Below are positions 1 to 8,729 of a DNA stretch of 64,000 nucleotides, one piece after another. Under the pieces are notes generated by a model. That model saw only the letters and a program-made list of their open reading frames with translations, ran no database searches and had not been told where the DNA came from. Source of the DNA: an uncultured Kordiimonas sp. (GTDB lineage Bacteria > Pseudomonadota > Alphaproteobacteria > Sphingomonadales > Kordiimonadaceae); NCBI GenBank assembly GCA_947492375.1, contig CANLMI010000001.1:682001-746000 (forward strand), in the 5' to 3' direction. How positions within the stretch are numbered: position 1 is the stretch's first letter; every line of letters begins with the position of its first letter. The position numbers and the translations under genes are program-made.

Positions 1-52
1 GAAGTTCAGCAAGCTCTCTGATAAGTTCTTTATAATCGTTTAGTTTTGACAT
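1..52 (-). CDS. accB: Biotin carboxyl carrier protein of acetyl-CoA carboxylase (N-terminal fragment)
   Basis: Only the first 17 codons lie in the window. They read M-S-K-L-N-D-Y-K-E-L-I-R-E-L-A-E-L, and the I-R-E-L-A-x-L stretch is typical of the start of alphaproteobacterial AccB. The gene follows aroQ on the same strand by 15 bases, the usual aroQ-accB-accC order. AccB carries the biotin that shuttles carboxyl groups in the first step of fatty acid synthesis. The identification rests on the short N-terminus plus gene order. Confidence 0.7.
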   Translation of the reverse strand, partial: MSKLNDYKELIRELAEL

Positions 53-67
53 TCGGTATTCCCTTGA

Positions 68-526
68 TCATGAACCTTGTTGCAGAAGATCGACAAGCGC
101 CGTTACTGCTAAAGCGTAGCCATTTGCACCAAAGCCGCAAATGACACCCGCGCTAACATCCGAGACATAAGAATGATGTCGGTAGTCTTCACGGGCAAAA
201 ATATTTGAAAGGTGTAATTCAATAACAGGTACATTGATCGCTGCAACAGCGTCGTGAACTGCAATTGACGTGTGAGTGTAGGCCGCAGCGTTTAATATAA
301 TGCCGGCTGCCTGGCGACCGCCTTCCTGAATCCAATCAACAAGCTCTCCCTCGGTATTTGTTTGACGAAAGTCACACTGATACCCAAGTTTAGATGCTTT
401 TTGTGTCGAGAGGTTTTTAATATCTTCAAGGGTTGTAGCGCCGTAAATCGACACTTCCCTTGTGCCAAGAAGGTTAAGATTTGGGCCATTCAGGATATAA
501 ATAAGATTATTATTGCTATCGCTCAT
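68..526 (-). CDS. aroQ: 3-dehydroquinate dehydratase, type II
   Basis: Converts 3-dehydroquinate to 3-dehydroshikimate in the shikimate pathway (cytosolic, dodecameric in the family). The 152-residue protein has the type II landmarks: N-G-P-N-L-N-L-L-G near residue 13, the catalytic-loop Tyr at 28 in S-I-Y-G, E-G-E-L-V-D-W at 59-65, and the catalytic His at 105 in E-L-H-L-S-N. The family motif S-N-H-E-G reads T-N-T-E-G here. The ATG at 526 is chosen because the reading frame upstream (to 607) has no family similarity. It is followed by accB on the same strand, so the two are probably co-transcribed. Confidence 0.96.
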   Translation of the reverse strand: MSDSNNNLIYILNGPNLNLLGTREVSIYGATTLEDIKNLSTQKASKLGYQCDFRQTNTEGELVDWIQEGGRQAAGIILNAAAYTHTSIAVHDAVAAINVPVIELHLSNIFAREDYRHHSYVSDVSAGVICGFGANGYALAVTALVDLLQQGS

Positions 527-565
527 TTTCCAAATCCAAAAGTTTATAGATCGCTTGATGCATTC

Positions 566-593
566 TATATAATGCCATATGCATAGTATGCAA
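566..593 (-). promoter_or_regulatory. Possible sigma-70 promoter for aroQ-accB
   Basis: On the minus strand TTGCAT (588-593) is followed after 16 bases by TATATA (566-571), about 40 bases upstream of the aroQ ATG. The match is moderate, and the AT-rich spacer between aroQ and thiS would give chance hits. Confidence 0.35.
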
Positions 594-643
594 AGCCGTA
601 ACGGCAAATAAGTTTAAATATTTGATGTCATAAGAAATTTTAA

Positions 644-862
644 ATGATCACATTAACTATCAATGGCGATGAAAAGCGTGTGCAAACTAATATCAGTTTG
701 ACTGAATTACTGGAAAATATGCAAATTTCTCCTCAGAAAGTGGCTGTAGAGCGCAACCGAGAGATTGTTCCCCGATCAACCTATAACAATGTTATGATTG
801 AAGACGGTGACCAACTTGAGATTGTCCATTTCATAGGCGGCGGTTTGCACGTTTGTTTATAA
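644..862 (+). CDS. thiS: Sulfur carrier protein ThiS
   Basis: A ubiquitin-like protein of 72 residues that carries thiocarboxylate sulfur on its C-terminal glycine to thiazole synthase during thiamine synthesis. The fold signature is visible (I-T-L-T-I-N-G at the start, V-A-V-E-R-N in the middle, E-I-V-H-F-I-G-G-G near the end). Oddly the protein continues five residues (L-H-V-C-L) beyond the three glycines at 65-67, whereas the functional terminus is normally Gly-Gly. thiG begins 23 bases downstream, so the two form an operon. No thiF, thiE or thiO is nearby. Confidence 0.9.
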   Translation: MITLTINGDEKRVQTNISLTELLENMQISPQKVAVERNREIVPRSTYNNVMIEDGDQLEIVHFIGGGLHVCL

Positions 863-885
863 GAAAGAGTAAGAAGAATAATATT

Positions 886-1656
886 ATGAGTGATACCTGG
901 AATATAGCTGGAAACGAGTTTTCATCTCGGTTGATCGTTGGCACTGGTAAATATAAAGATTTTAAACAAACGGCTGCCGCAGTAGAGGCATCCGGGGCTG
1001 AAATAGTCACTGTTGCTGTTCGGCGGGTTAATGTCAGTAACCCCAATGAACCTATGTTGGTTGACTATGTTGACCCTAAAAAAATCACATACTTACCAAA
1101 TACAGCCGGGTGTTTCACAGCCGATGATGCTGTGCGTACATTGCGCTTGGCCCGCGAAGCTGGTGGTTGGGATTTGGTTAAACTAGAGGTTTTGGGAAAT
1201 CAAAAGACGTTATACCCTGACATGCCTGCAACGTTTGAAGCCGCAGAAGCCCTTATTAAAGAGGGTTTTAAAGTTATGGTTTATACAAGTGATGATCCGA
1301 TTGCAGCGAAACGATTAGAAGACATGGGATGCGTTGCGATTATGCCACTGGGTGCACCAATTGGCTCTGGTCTTGGTATACAAAACCCAGTGCAAATTCG
1401 GCTGATTATTGAAGAGGCAAATGTGCCTGTTTTGGTAGATGCAGGGGTTGGAACAGCATCTGATGCTGCTGTTGCAATGGAACTGGGCTGTGATGGTGTG
1501 CTTATGAATACTGCTATTGCAGAAGCAAAAGATCCAATTGCTATGGCAAAAGCGATGAAACTTGCCGTTGAAAGTGGGCGTTTAGCGTATCAGGCAGGGC
1601 GTATGCCTAAGCGCTTATATGCAGACCCAAGCTCACCGCTTGCTGGTCTTATCTAA
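886..1656 (+). CDS. thiG: Thiazole synthase
   Basis: TIM-barrel enzyme that condenses 1-deoxy-D-xylulose 5-phosphate, dehydroglycine and ThiS-thiocarboxylate into the thiazole phosphate of thiamine. The 256-residue length is normal. The Schiff-base lysine is K99 in V-K-L-E-V-L-G, and G-V-G-T-A-S-D-A-A and G-V-L-M-N-T-A-I-A form the phosphate-binding loops. The ATG at 886 is preferred over an in-frame TTG at 853 because M-S-D-T-W matches the family start and an AG-rich ribosome site lies just upstream. A terminator follows. Confidence 0.97.
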   Translation: MSDTWNIAGNEFSSRLIVGTGKYKDFKQTAAAVEASGAEIVTVAVRRVNVSNPNEPMLVDYVDPKKITYLPNTAGCFTADDAVRTLRLAREAGGWDLVKLEVLGNQKTLYPDMPATFEAAEALIKEGFKVMVYTSDDPIAAKRLEDMGCVAIMPLGAPIGSGLGIQNPVQIRLIIEEANVPVLVDAGVGTASDAAVAMELGCDGVLMNTAIAEAKDPIAMAKAMKLAVESGRLAYQAGRMPKRLYADPSSPLAGLI

Positions 1657-1680
1657 AATACAGAGCATGTTATTTTATCA

Positions 1681-1706
1681 AAGAGAGCCTTAAGGCTCTC
1701 TTTTTT
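1681..1706. terminator. Rho-independent terminator after thiG
   Basis: A perfect 22-base inverted repeat (1681-1702, core GAGAGCC/GGCTCTC) runs into six T residues on the plus strand. It sits between convergent thiG and the DsbA-like gene. The T tract favours termination of thiG; the opposite strand has only a short, mixed U run. Confidence 0.85.
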
Positions 1707-1721
1707 CTTGGTTTGAGAATA

Positions 1722-2495
1722 TTACCGGCCAGAAGCTTGCTGCGCTTTTGATCTGGCGCGTGCAATGGCTGCTTTCATATTGCCAATTCCTTCCGCTCCC
1801 AATAAAACGCTGTCGCCGATGATATATCCAGGTGTGCCTTCAAAGCCAATGTCACGCCCAATGGCAAGGACGTTTTCAATCCGTTTATCGATCAATTTAT
1901 CTTGCATATCCGATTTCAGGCGCAATACATCGAGGCCAGTTGATTGGGCAATTTGATAAATTCCATCTTCTGTGAGCGAACCAGGTGACGTCATTAATGC
2001 TTCATGAAATGCTGCAAACTTGCCTTGCTTTTGTGAGGCAAGGGCCGCACGAGCTGCAATCCTTGAAACAGGGTCGCTATCTGGTCGGTCAAGTACAGGG
2101 AACTGTTGAGGAATAAAACGAATGTTTTTATCTTCATTGAGGAGCGGCAGAATTGCAGAGGCAAAATGGCGGCGGCAGAAGCCGCAACGATAATCAAAAA
2201 ACTCAACAATTGTTACATCACCGTCAGGGTTACCGAGCACGGTGGCTTCCGGGTCATTTTCAAGATACCCACGGTATAGATTAACCTGTGATAACATATT
2301 GGCAGTTTGACGTTGCCGTTGAAATTGTTGAATAGCTTGAATAACGATTTCTGGGTTTTGAGCAATATACTCTTGGACAACAGATTCAATTTTTTGACGT
2401 TCCGTATCTGAAACATCTTGCGCATTCACGGCAGTGAAAAACGTAGTGACATATAATAATGCCGCTGTTAATCCCATAAATATAGGCTTTTTCAT
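1722..2495 (-). CDS. DsbA-family periplasmic thiol:disulfide oxidoreductase (ScsC-like)
   Basis: The 257-residue protein has a signal peptide likely cleaved after V-N-A (about residue 25), a helical N-terminal segment with the Y-I-A-Q-N-P-E motif of ScsC-like proteins (42-65), and a thioredoxin-like domain with the redox pair C104-G-F-C107. The cis-proline loop is G-T-P-G-Y-I-I-G. It probably makes or reshuffles disulfides in exported proteins, such as LptD encoded in this window. It lies 44 bases downstream of the M48 peptidase gene on the same strand and is probably co-transcribed. Whether it acts as oxidase or isomerase cannot be read from the sequence. Confidence 0.9.
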   Translation of the reverse strand: MKKPIFMGLTAALLYVTTFFTAVNAQDVSDTERQKIESVVQEYIAQNPEIVIQAIQQFQRQRQTANMLSQVNLYRGYLENDPEATVLGNPDGDVTIVEFFDYRCGFCRRHFASAILPLLNEDKNIRFIPQQFPVLDRPDSDPVSRIAARAALASQKQGKFAAFHEALMTSPGSLTEDGIYQIAQSTGLDVLRLKSDMQDKLIDKRIENVLAIGRDIGFEGTPGYIIGDSVLLGAEGIGNMKAAIARARSKAQQASGR

Positions 2496-2539
2496 AATTT
2501 GTGCTCTTTACGTAATAAGAAAAATTTTAATGAGTAAGG

Positions 2540-3898
2540 CTATCTTCTACGACGACGACCTCTTTGCGTTTCGATTGCTTGTTCAGCAAAGACAAGAATA
2601 TCTTGTGCGCGTAACCAGTCTGTTGTTCCAGGCTTTAAACCTTTAATTGCTTGTGTGGCGTGATAGGCGGCTTGACCAGCACCACCAACAGCATAAAACC
2701 GTTCGGCTGTTGCTAGGTTTGCTTCTGGTGTCTTCTCAATCCAGCTATATGCCTTTGCAAGATTAAACCATGCAAAGGCGTTACCTCTATCTTGGCGGGT
2801 TGCGTTTTCAAGAATTGGAATGGCGCGTTTCATTAATTCATTATCTTCTAGAGAAACAAGAGCCTGACCAAGTGCTGTCATAATAAGAGGTTGGTTATTT
2901 GAATAATGAGCAGCTCTTTCAAAGACAGGAACAGCTTCTTTAACTTTGCCTTGTTCGAATAAAATCTGCCCTTTGATTTCATAATAATATGGATTTTCCG
3001 GCTCTAACTCAATGAGCGAGTCTACCTCGGTCATCGCAAGGTCCCACTCCAGTGCTTTATGATAAGCATAGACACGGGCATATTTAGCAGACTGCGATTG
3101 ATCAGAAACCGGATATATCCTTAGCGTTCTTTGAGGGCCATATAGATATCCGGCAAGTTTCGCTTTAATCCGATTAAAGCGTTCATTATTTATTTTGTTA
3201 GGGGGCGTGTGAAAATAAGGGCTTTTTGAAACACCTTCTTGCAAAGACAAAATTCGCTGCCGGTTTAATGGGTGGCTTCGCACATATGGGTCTTGACGAA
3301 CTTGTGCCAATATTTCCTGATCGCGTAGTTTATCAAAAAACTGGATCAGTCCCTGACCAGAAACACCAGCAGCCTCTAAATATTGAATGCCCGCAATATC
3401 CGCAGAACTTTCCTGTACACGGTTATATGCAAGATATTGACGCTGAGCGACGGATTGACCCGCTGAGATGATTCCAATACCAGCATCCGCACTACCTGCA
3501 AGAATAGCGGCAGCGCCCAGAACAAGCGAGGTTAGAGCTGTCGCTGTTGACACAGATGCATAGTCACTGTTTCTAACTAAATGACCACCTGCTATGTGGC
3601 CTGTTTCATGGGCAATAACCCCAACTAATTGGTTCACATCGTCAGAGGCTAAAATTAAGCCTGAATGTATGAATATGTTTTGGCCGCCGGTAACAAATGC
3701 ATTAAGGGACTGGTCCCCAAGAAGGTACATATCGACAGAGGTCGGTGTTAATCCAGCCGCTTCGAAGATGGGATCGGATATTTCACGAAAAAATGCTTCT
3801 GTTTCTGCGTCACGGAGCAGGCTTTGGGCTTTTACCGGATAGATAAAAGCGAACATCGCCAAGATGCTTAATAACAATCTATAAGGTGTAAATCTCAA
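2540..3898 (-). CDS. Periplasmic M48-family metallopeptidase with TPR repeats (BepA-like)
   Basis: A 452-residue exported protein with a signal peptide ending near P-V-K-A-Q (25). The peptidase domain carries the zinc motif H97-E-T-G-H101 and a downstream E-x-x-x-D (E163-D167). The C-terminal half has TPR-like helical repeats and ends in a run of five arginines. Homologues (BepA/YfgC) degrade or chaperone misassembled outer-membrane proteins, including LptD. The start is TTG at 3898: GGAG lies seven bases upstream, and the next ATG would cut the signal peptide. The DsbA-like gene follows. Confidence 0.92.
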   Translation of the reverse strand: MRFTPYRLLLSILAMFAFIYPVKAQSLLRDAETEAFFREISDPIFEAAGLTPTSVDMYLLGDQSLNAFVTGGQNIFIHSGLILASDDVNQLVGVIAHETGHIAGGHLVRNSDYASVSTATALTSLVLGAAAILAGSADAGIGIISAGQSVAQRQYLAYNRVQESSADIAGIQYLEAAGVSGQGLIQFFDKLRDQEILAQVRQDPYVRSHPLNRQRILSLQEGVSKSPYFHTPPNKINNERFNRIKAKLAGYLYGPQRTLRIYPVSDQSQSAKYARVYAYHKALEWDLAMTEVDSLIELEPENPYYYEIKGQILFEQGKVKEAVPVFERAAHYSNNQPLIMTALGQALVSLEDNELMKRAIPILENATRQDRGNAFAWFNLAKAYSWIEKTPEANLATAERFYAVGGAGQAAYHATQAIKGLKPGTTDWLRAQDILVFAEQAIETQRGRRRRR

Positions 3899-4022
3899 AG
3901 AAAATCTCCGTACTTTTATCGCTAAACTATTCTGTTAGAGCAGCAAGGTCAACGCGCATTCTCTGACAAGCCTGTGATCGAAAATAGTGGTAAAAGATGG
4001 CACCTTCATGATTTAGATAAAG

Positions 4023-4054
4023 AAACAGGCACCACCTACCGGTAATGCCTGTTT
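4023..4054 (-). terminator. Weak terminator hairpin downstream of rne
   Basis: Nine-base perfect arms (AAACAGGCA / TGCCTGTTT) flank a 14-base loop 23 bases after the rne stop codon. On the minus strand the stem is followed only by CTTTATC, so the U tract is poor. It may instead act as a 3' end-protecting hairpin. Confidence 0.5.
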
Positions 4055-4076
4055 AAACAAAGAGTGTTTATTGCTC

Positions 4077-6953
4077 TTAGCCAAATGTTCGTTGCCACCA
4101 ACCTTTACGTTTAGGGCCAGAATTTTCTGTATCTTTAACCGGCGAGGCCGCTTTTTCTTCAGTGACTTCTGTAGTCGAGCTTTTAGCAGGTGCAGGTTTC
4201 TCTTTTGCCTCGTCGACCGTTTTAACCTTTTCGGCTTTCTTTACTGGTTCTTCTTGGCTTTTAGTGGAAACAGCCTTGCTTGACTGAGCTGGTTTGCGTC
4301 TTCGCGGCTTAGGTTTGTCAGCAGCTTTTTCATCAGAATCGTTACTTTTATTTTCTTTAGCCGGTTCAGTGCTCACCTTATCTTCGCTATCAGATTGCTT
4401 TTTACGAGTCCGAGGTTTTCTTTTTGGCTTTTCTTTTTCTTCAGTATCCGCAACAGTTTCAGCGCTGTTTGGTGAAGAGTTTGAAGCTGAAGCAGTATCA
4501 GTATCGTCACTGCGTTTCACACGGCGACGGCGGCGCTTCGGCTTTTCGTTTGTATCATCGGCATCAGGGGTATCTTTTGATTCCGCTGTATCATTTGATG
4601 CTTCTACGGAAGCAGGTTCTTTTTCGGTTTTACGCGGTTTACGGCGGCGTGTTTTTGGTTTTTCGTCATTTTTATTATTTTGATCAACATCCGCATTATC
4701 AGGGGCAGGGGCCTCAACATCACTTGATGTTTCGTTGTTTTGTTTTGCCACTGTTTCTTCAGGTGCCGCTTTTGGATCATCCTCGTTACGTGGTTGATTA
4801 GTTTGCTCTTGGCGATTGCGGTTTCTGCCACCACGACGGCCTCTGCGACGGCGTGTCCGATCCTTTTGAGCTTCATCGTCTCCTTCGTCAGAAGTGGACG
4901 TGTCTGTATTATCGACGTCATTATTTTTATCGTCTGTAGTTGATGCATTATCTGTATCATCAACACGAGTATCTTCGCCCCGTCTTTTCCGACGTCTGCG
5001 ACGGCGCTTTTTCTGAGGTTTTTCATCATCGACTTCAGGTTTTTTGCCTGATGATTCGTTATTGTTTTCAGTTGTTTCAGTTGTCTCTATACTGCCGATT
5101 GAAACGACTGTTTCTTTCGCAGCGTTTGCTGCTGCTTGCTGGTCCACAGTTGCGGCTTCACGCGTTATTTCAAGATTAGATGGGCCAAAATCTGATTTAG
5201 CCAACACCTCAACATAGAAATGATACCTATTTTCAAGGTCAGCAATGATCTTACGCTTTTTATTCAACAAATAAACAGCAACATCAGGGCACACTGTTAC
5301 ACGCACCAACGAACTGCGCGCGCGAATGCCTTCTTCCTCAAGGTTACGAAGAACAGTTAAGGCGGCAGACTCTATGGAGCGCACAACGCCCGTGCCTTCA
5401 CATGATGGGCACGTTTCCATACTTGCCTCAAGCAGGTTCGGGCGTAAGCGTTGGCGCGACATCTCCATCAAGCCAAAACTTGAAATACGGCCAACCTGGA
5501 TACGCGCACGATCAGATTTCAACACTTCCTTCATGCGGCGCTCTACGGACCGGTTGTTGCCACGTTCTTCCATGTCGATGAAATCAATGACAACTAATCC
5601 TGCCATATCACGTAACTTAAGTTGGCGCGCAACTTCTTCTGCGGCTTCCAGGTTCGTTTTAATTGCGGTCTCTTCGATGTTGTGTTCTTTGGTTGAACGA
5701 CCAGAGTTTACATCAATCGAAATCAGAGCTTCAGTTGGATTTATAACAATATATCCACCAGACTTAAGCTGTACGATCGGTTGATACATTGCCTCTAAAT
5801 GGCTCTCGACCTGATAACGGTGGAAGAGGGGGATATGATCCTTGTAATGCTGAACTTTTTTGGAATGGCTCGGCATTAATAGTTTCATGAAGTCTTTTGC
5901 AGCACGGTATCCACGCTCACCTTCAACCAATACTTCGTCAATATCACGTGTGTATTGATCGCGTATTGTTCGTTTAATCAGATTAGCTTCTTCATATACC
6001 AATGTCGGTGCAATTGACTGTAGTGTAAGGTCTCTGATCTCATTCCATAGGCGTAAAAGATATTCATAATCACGCTTTATTTCGCTTTTCGTGCGCTTAA
6101 GGCCTGCCGTCCTGATGATCAATCCCATATCATTATCGACATTTAAGCTGGATATAATGTTTTTCAGCTTTCTGCGATCTGATGAATTCGAGATCTTGCG
6201 GCTAATTCCTCCTGAATGGGTGGAATTTGGCATTAATACACAATAGCGACCAGCGAGTGACAGATACGTAGTAAGTGCTGCACCTTTGTTGCCGCGTTCT
6301 TCTTTTGCTACCTGTATGAGAAGTACCTGACGTTTCTTTATAACCTCTTGGATGCTGTATTTACGCTTCATTGCCTTTAGGGCATAGCGGCGGGCACGTG
6401 CTTCGGCTAGTTCCTGATCTCGTTCTTCGTCATTTATATCTTGTGTTTCAACGTCTTCAATATCGTCATCTTCAGAGCCGTCGATATTTTCAACTTCGTC
6501 GATCTCGTCTGAAACGTCATCATCGCCTGACACTTGATCATCGCTCGGGTCTTCATTAAGCGTTTCAGCGTCGTCGTCTTCTTGATCAACAACATCATTG
6601 TTATCTGCCGTATCCCGAGTGTTGCTTTCAAATCTGGCTTCTTCTTCAACCTGTTGTTGTTGGATAACAGCCAGTTCAGCCGCGATTAATTCATCCCGGT
6701 CTTTTGCAGGAATTTGGTAATAATCCGGGTGAATTTCACTAAAGGCAAGAAAGCCATGACGATTACCACCATATTCGACAAACGCAGCTTGCAAGGAAGG
6801 CTCCACACGGGTGACCCGTGCCAGATAGATATTTCCTTTTAATTGCCGTCTAGTCGATGATTCGTAATCAAAATCTTCTACGCGGTTACCTTTAACAATA
6901 GTAACCCGGGTCTCCTCAGAGTGCCGGGCATCAATAAGCATACGTGTTGACAT
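4077..6953 (-). CDS. rne: Ribonuclease E
   Basis: Endoribonuclease and degradosome scaffold for mRNA decay and rRNA/tRNA processing. About 958 residues. The N-terminal S1 domain is split by an Asp/Glu-rich insertion (roughly residues 110-190), as in alphaproteobacterial RNase E. The catalytic core has S-I-D-V-N-S-G and V-I-D-F-I-D-M-E-E, whose aspartates bind Mg2+, and the zinc-link C-P-S-C-E-G-T-G. The C-terminal ~330 residues are low-complexity, alternating acidic stretches with at least seven Arg/Lys clusters, ending K-G-W-W-Q-R-T-F-G. The ATG at 6953 is chosen because M-S-T-R-M-L-I-D-A is the family start and GGAG lies 10 bases upstream. Confidence 0.97.
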   Translation of the reverse strand: MSTRMLIDARHSEETRVTIVKGNRVEDFDYESSTRRQLKGNIYLARVTRVEPSLQAAFVEYGGNRHGFLAFSEIHPDYYQIPAKDRDELIAAELAVIQQQQVEEEARFESNTRDTADNNDVVDQEDDDAETLNEDPSDDQVSGDDDVSDEIDEVENIDGSEDDDIEDVETQDINDEERDQELAEARARRYALKAMKRKYSIQEVIKKRQVLLIQVAKEERGNKGAALTTYLSLAGRYCVLMPNSTHSGGISRKISNSSDRRKLKNIISSLNVDNDMGLIIRTAGLKRTKSEIKRDYEYLLRLWNEIRDLTLQSIAPTLVYEEANLIKRTIRDQYTRDIDEVLVEGERGYRAAKDFMKLLMPSHSKKVQHYKDHIPLFHRYQVESHLEAMYQPIVQLKSGGYIVINPTEALISIDVNSGRSTKEHNIEETAIKTNLEAAEEVARQLKLRDMAGLVVIDFIDMEERGNNRSVERRMKEVLKSDRARIQVGRISSFGLMEMSRQRLRPNLLEASMETCPSCEGTGVVRSIESAALTVLRNLEEEGIRARSSLVRVTVCPDVAVYLLNKKRKIIADLENRYHFYVEVLAKSDFGPSNLEITREAATVDQQAAANAAKETVVSIGSIETTETTENNNESSGKKPEVDDEKPQKKRRRRRRKRRGEDTRVDDTDNASTTDDKNNDVDNTDTSTSDEGDDEAQKDRTRRRRGRRGGRNRNRQEQTNQPRNEDDPKAAPEETVAKQNNETSSDVEAPAPDNADVDQNNKNDEKPKTRRRKPRKTEKEPASVEASNDTAESKDTPDADDTNEKPKRRRRRVKRSDDTDTASASNSSPNSAETVADTEEKEKPKRKPRTRKKQSDSEDKVSTEPAKENKSNDSDEKAADKPKPRRRKPAQSSKAVSTKSQEEPVKKAEKVKTVDEAKEKPAPAKSSTTEVTEEKAASPVKDTENSGPKRKGWWQRTFG

Positions 6954-6969
6954 AAAGTCTTTCTCCAAA

Positions 6970-7022
6970 CGGAAGTACGCGCCTGCAAGCTCAATAAAAT
7001 ATGAGGGGCGCTGGCACTTCCG
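6970..7022 (-). promoter_or_regulatory. Candidate rne leader hairpin
   Basis: On the minus strand CGGAAGT (7016-7022) pairs with ACTTCCG (6970-6976). Inside it GCGCC (7007-7011) pairs with GGCGC (6979-6983), and CTCA with TGAG nearer the tip. The structure ends 16 bases before the rne ATG and just abuts the GGAG ribosome site. Its position suits an RNase E autoregulatory element, but that role is inference. Confidence 0.5.
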
Positions 7023-7175
7023 GGGGTGTAAAATAGTCTGTAATGGAATACAGTTTGATTTAAGCGTTCAATCTGGTGAACGTTTTGGACAATTTCTCGA
7101 TGCGAGCGGGCCGCAGAAAAGGTTTGATGCAACATTTTGGTAAGAAGCATCATTATAAAATGATAAACGGTAGCA

Positions 7176-7228
7176 CAAAGCCTTAGGGCCATTGCCGATT
7201 GTTGTCCTTTGTTAGGCTTTGGGATTTT
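7176..7228 (+). terminator. Possible attenuator or terminator upstream of amiC
   Basis: CAAAGCCT (7176-7183) and AGGCTTTG (7214-7221) are perfect inverted arms around a 30-base loop, followed by GGA and seven T residues. The loop is long for an intrinsic terminator. No plus-strand gene lies upstream for it to terminate, so it could be an attenuator in the amiC leader or a chance repeat. Confidence 0.3.
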
Positions 7229-7514
7229 TTTCGCCAATATGATGCAGGTAACCTATTCTGGTTTGATTGCAGCAATTTGCACTGGCAAAATATAATCGCT
7301 TCAAAGCCAGGTCCGACAAAACTGCCAGACCAGTAAACTCGCATAATCAAGATAAGCATATCTTCATGCTATTACAATGGAAATAAACGGTAATTACTCT
7401 TTTTATTTTAACTTTAGAAGGATAATCGATATATTATGCTTAATTAATGCTAACTCAAACTATATATTGTTCCTATTTTACGGTAAGTGTAGAAAAGTAT
7501 AAGCATGAAAAAGA

Positions 7515-8729
7515 ATGGGATACGTAAAAGTGCTTAAATGTATCGGGCAAGCTATTGCCTTCTTTTGCCTAATCAGCGGCATTAGTCATTTGACGAATGC
7601 CGACGTTACTGGAATACGGTTCGGCCAAAATGGGGATACGACCAGGGTTGTACTTGATATGACCGTTAAGGTTGACCCCGGTATCTTTTTGCTTGCAACA
7701 CCTAACCGGGTGGTTATTGATTTACCCGCTAATGATTGGCGTGCCTCAGATAATGTAAAGACGCCGGGGTTAATTGATGGCTACCGTCATGGTTTATTCA
7801 ATACGGGTACTTATCGTATTGTATTAGACCTGAACGGTCCTGCTACTGTTAAAAATTCTTTTTATATCCCTCCTAAAAGCGGGTACAGCCACCGACTTGT
7901 TTTAGATTTGCAAATTAGTTCGCAGGCTAAATTTTTAGCAGCAGTGGAAGAAAGTAAAGAAAAACGCCGCAAATTGATCGCGCGTTCAAATAATGTTGTT
8001 TCCAGTGTTCCTGCCGTTGTAAAGCCGAGATCAAATAATAAACGGCTTATCGTTATTGATCCGGGGCACGGTGGTGTAGACCCCGGAACGCTGGGCGTTT
8101 TAGGTGTAAATGAAAATGTCATCGTTCTCAAAATCGCCAAGGTTATTAAACAAACACTGGAGGCTAGTGGTCGTTATGATGTGCGCCTTACGCGGTCCAC
8201 AAATGTCTATATCCCGCATCGCCAACGTTATGGAATTGCCAAGCGGCTTAATGCTGATTTCTTTGTGAGCATTCATGCAGACGCTATTGCGAACTCTAAA
8301 GTGCGCGGGGGCACTATATATACATTGAGCGAGAAAGCTTCTGATAGGGAAGCGGCGCGCCTTGCAGCAAAAGAGAACAGATCAGATATTATTGCTGGGC
8401 TTGACCTTGCATCGGCAAATGATGATGTCTCTAATATTCTCATCGACCTTGCTCAGCGTGAGACAATGAACCTGTCTGCACAGTTTGCAGAGACACTCCT
8501 TCCTGAAATGAGAAATCAGGTAAAGATGCTTAAGCGCGGTCATCGCTATGCTAATTTGTTAGTGTTAAAATCACCTGATATTCCTTCGATCCTTCTTGAG
8601 ACAGGGTATTTAACGAATAAAGAAGATGCACGGCTCTTGAATAGCCGTGATGGTCAAAGAAGAATCGCATTAGCCTTGAGAAATGGATTGGATAAATATT
8701 TTCAAGAGCAATCAACGTTAGGGCGTTAG
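7515..8729 (+). CDS. amiC: N-acetylmuramoyl-L-alanine amidase with AMIN domain
   Basis: Periplasmic amidase (Amidase_3) that cuts the stem peptide from MurNAc, mainly at septation. 404 residues: a signal peptide to about residue 29 (A-D-V after the hydrophobic stretch), an AMIN domain that localises to the septal wall (about 30-130), a short linker, then the zinc amidase domain with D-P-G-H-G-G, S-I-H-A-D-A and the catalytic E-T-G-Y-L-T-N near the end. mrcA follows 175 bases downstream, forming a wall-remodelling pair. The ribosome site (GAAAAAGA) is weak. Confidence 0.93.
   Translation: MGYVKVLKCIGQAIAFFCLISGISHLTNADVTGIRFGQNGDTTRVVLDMTVKVDPGIFLLATPNRVVIDLPANDWRASDNVKTPGLIDGYRHGLFNTGTYRIVLDLNGPATVKNSFYIPPKSGYSHRLVLDLQISSQAKFLAAVEESKEKRRKLIARSNNVVSSVPAVVKPRSNNKRLIVIDPGHGGVDPGTLGVLGVNENVIVLKIAKVIKQTLEASGRYDVRLTRSTNVYIPHRQRYGIAKRLNADFFVSIHADAIANSKVRGGTIYTLSEKASDREAARLAAKENRSDIIAGLDLASANDDVSNILIDLAQRETMNLSAQFAETLLPEMRNQVKMLKRGHRYANLLVLKSPDIPSILLETGYLTNKEDARLLNSRDGQRRIALALRNGLDKYFQEQSTLGR

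Larger units (their letters stand above)
6954..7514. other. Long divergent intergenic region between rne and amiC
   Basis: These 561 bases carry no convincing gene. They hold a hairpin next to the rne start (6970-7022), a second inverted repeat followed by a T run (7176-7228), and an AT-rich stretch next to amiC (7380-7500) that should contain its promoter. A long untranslated leader for rne is plausible, since rne is autoregulated through its leader in enterobacteria. Confidence 0.6.

Noticed and set aside
527-643. TPP riboswitch before thiS
   Set aside because: The 117-base spacer lacks the conserved CTGAGA thi-box core and cannot form the usual TPP fold.
4294-4801. Long open frames on the plus strand opposite the rne tail
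   Set aside because: They mirror the low-complexity Arg/Lys/Asp/Ser codons of RNase E; composition, not coding, keeps them open.
6878-7237. 119-codon reading frame on the minus strand across the rne start
   Set aside because: It begins with TTG, runs out of frame over the rne start and shows no domain or ribosome site; the hairpin at 6970-7022 explains the region better.
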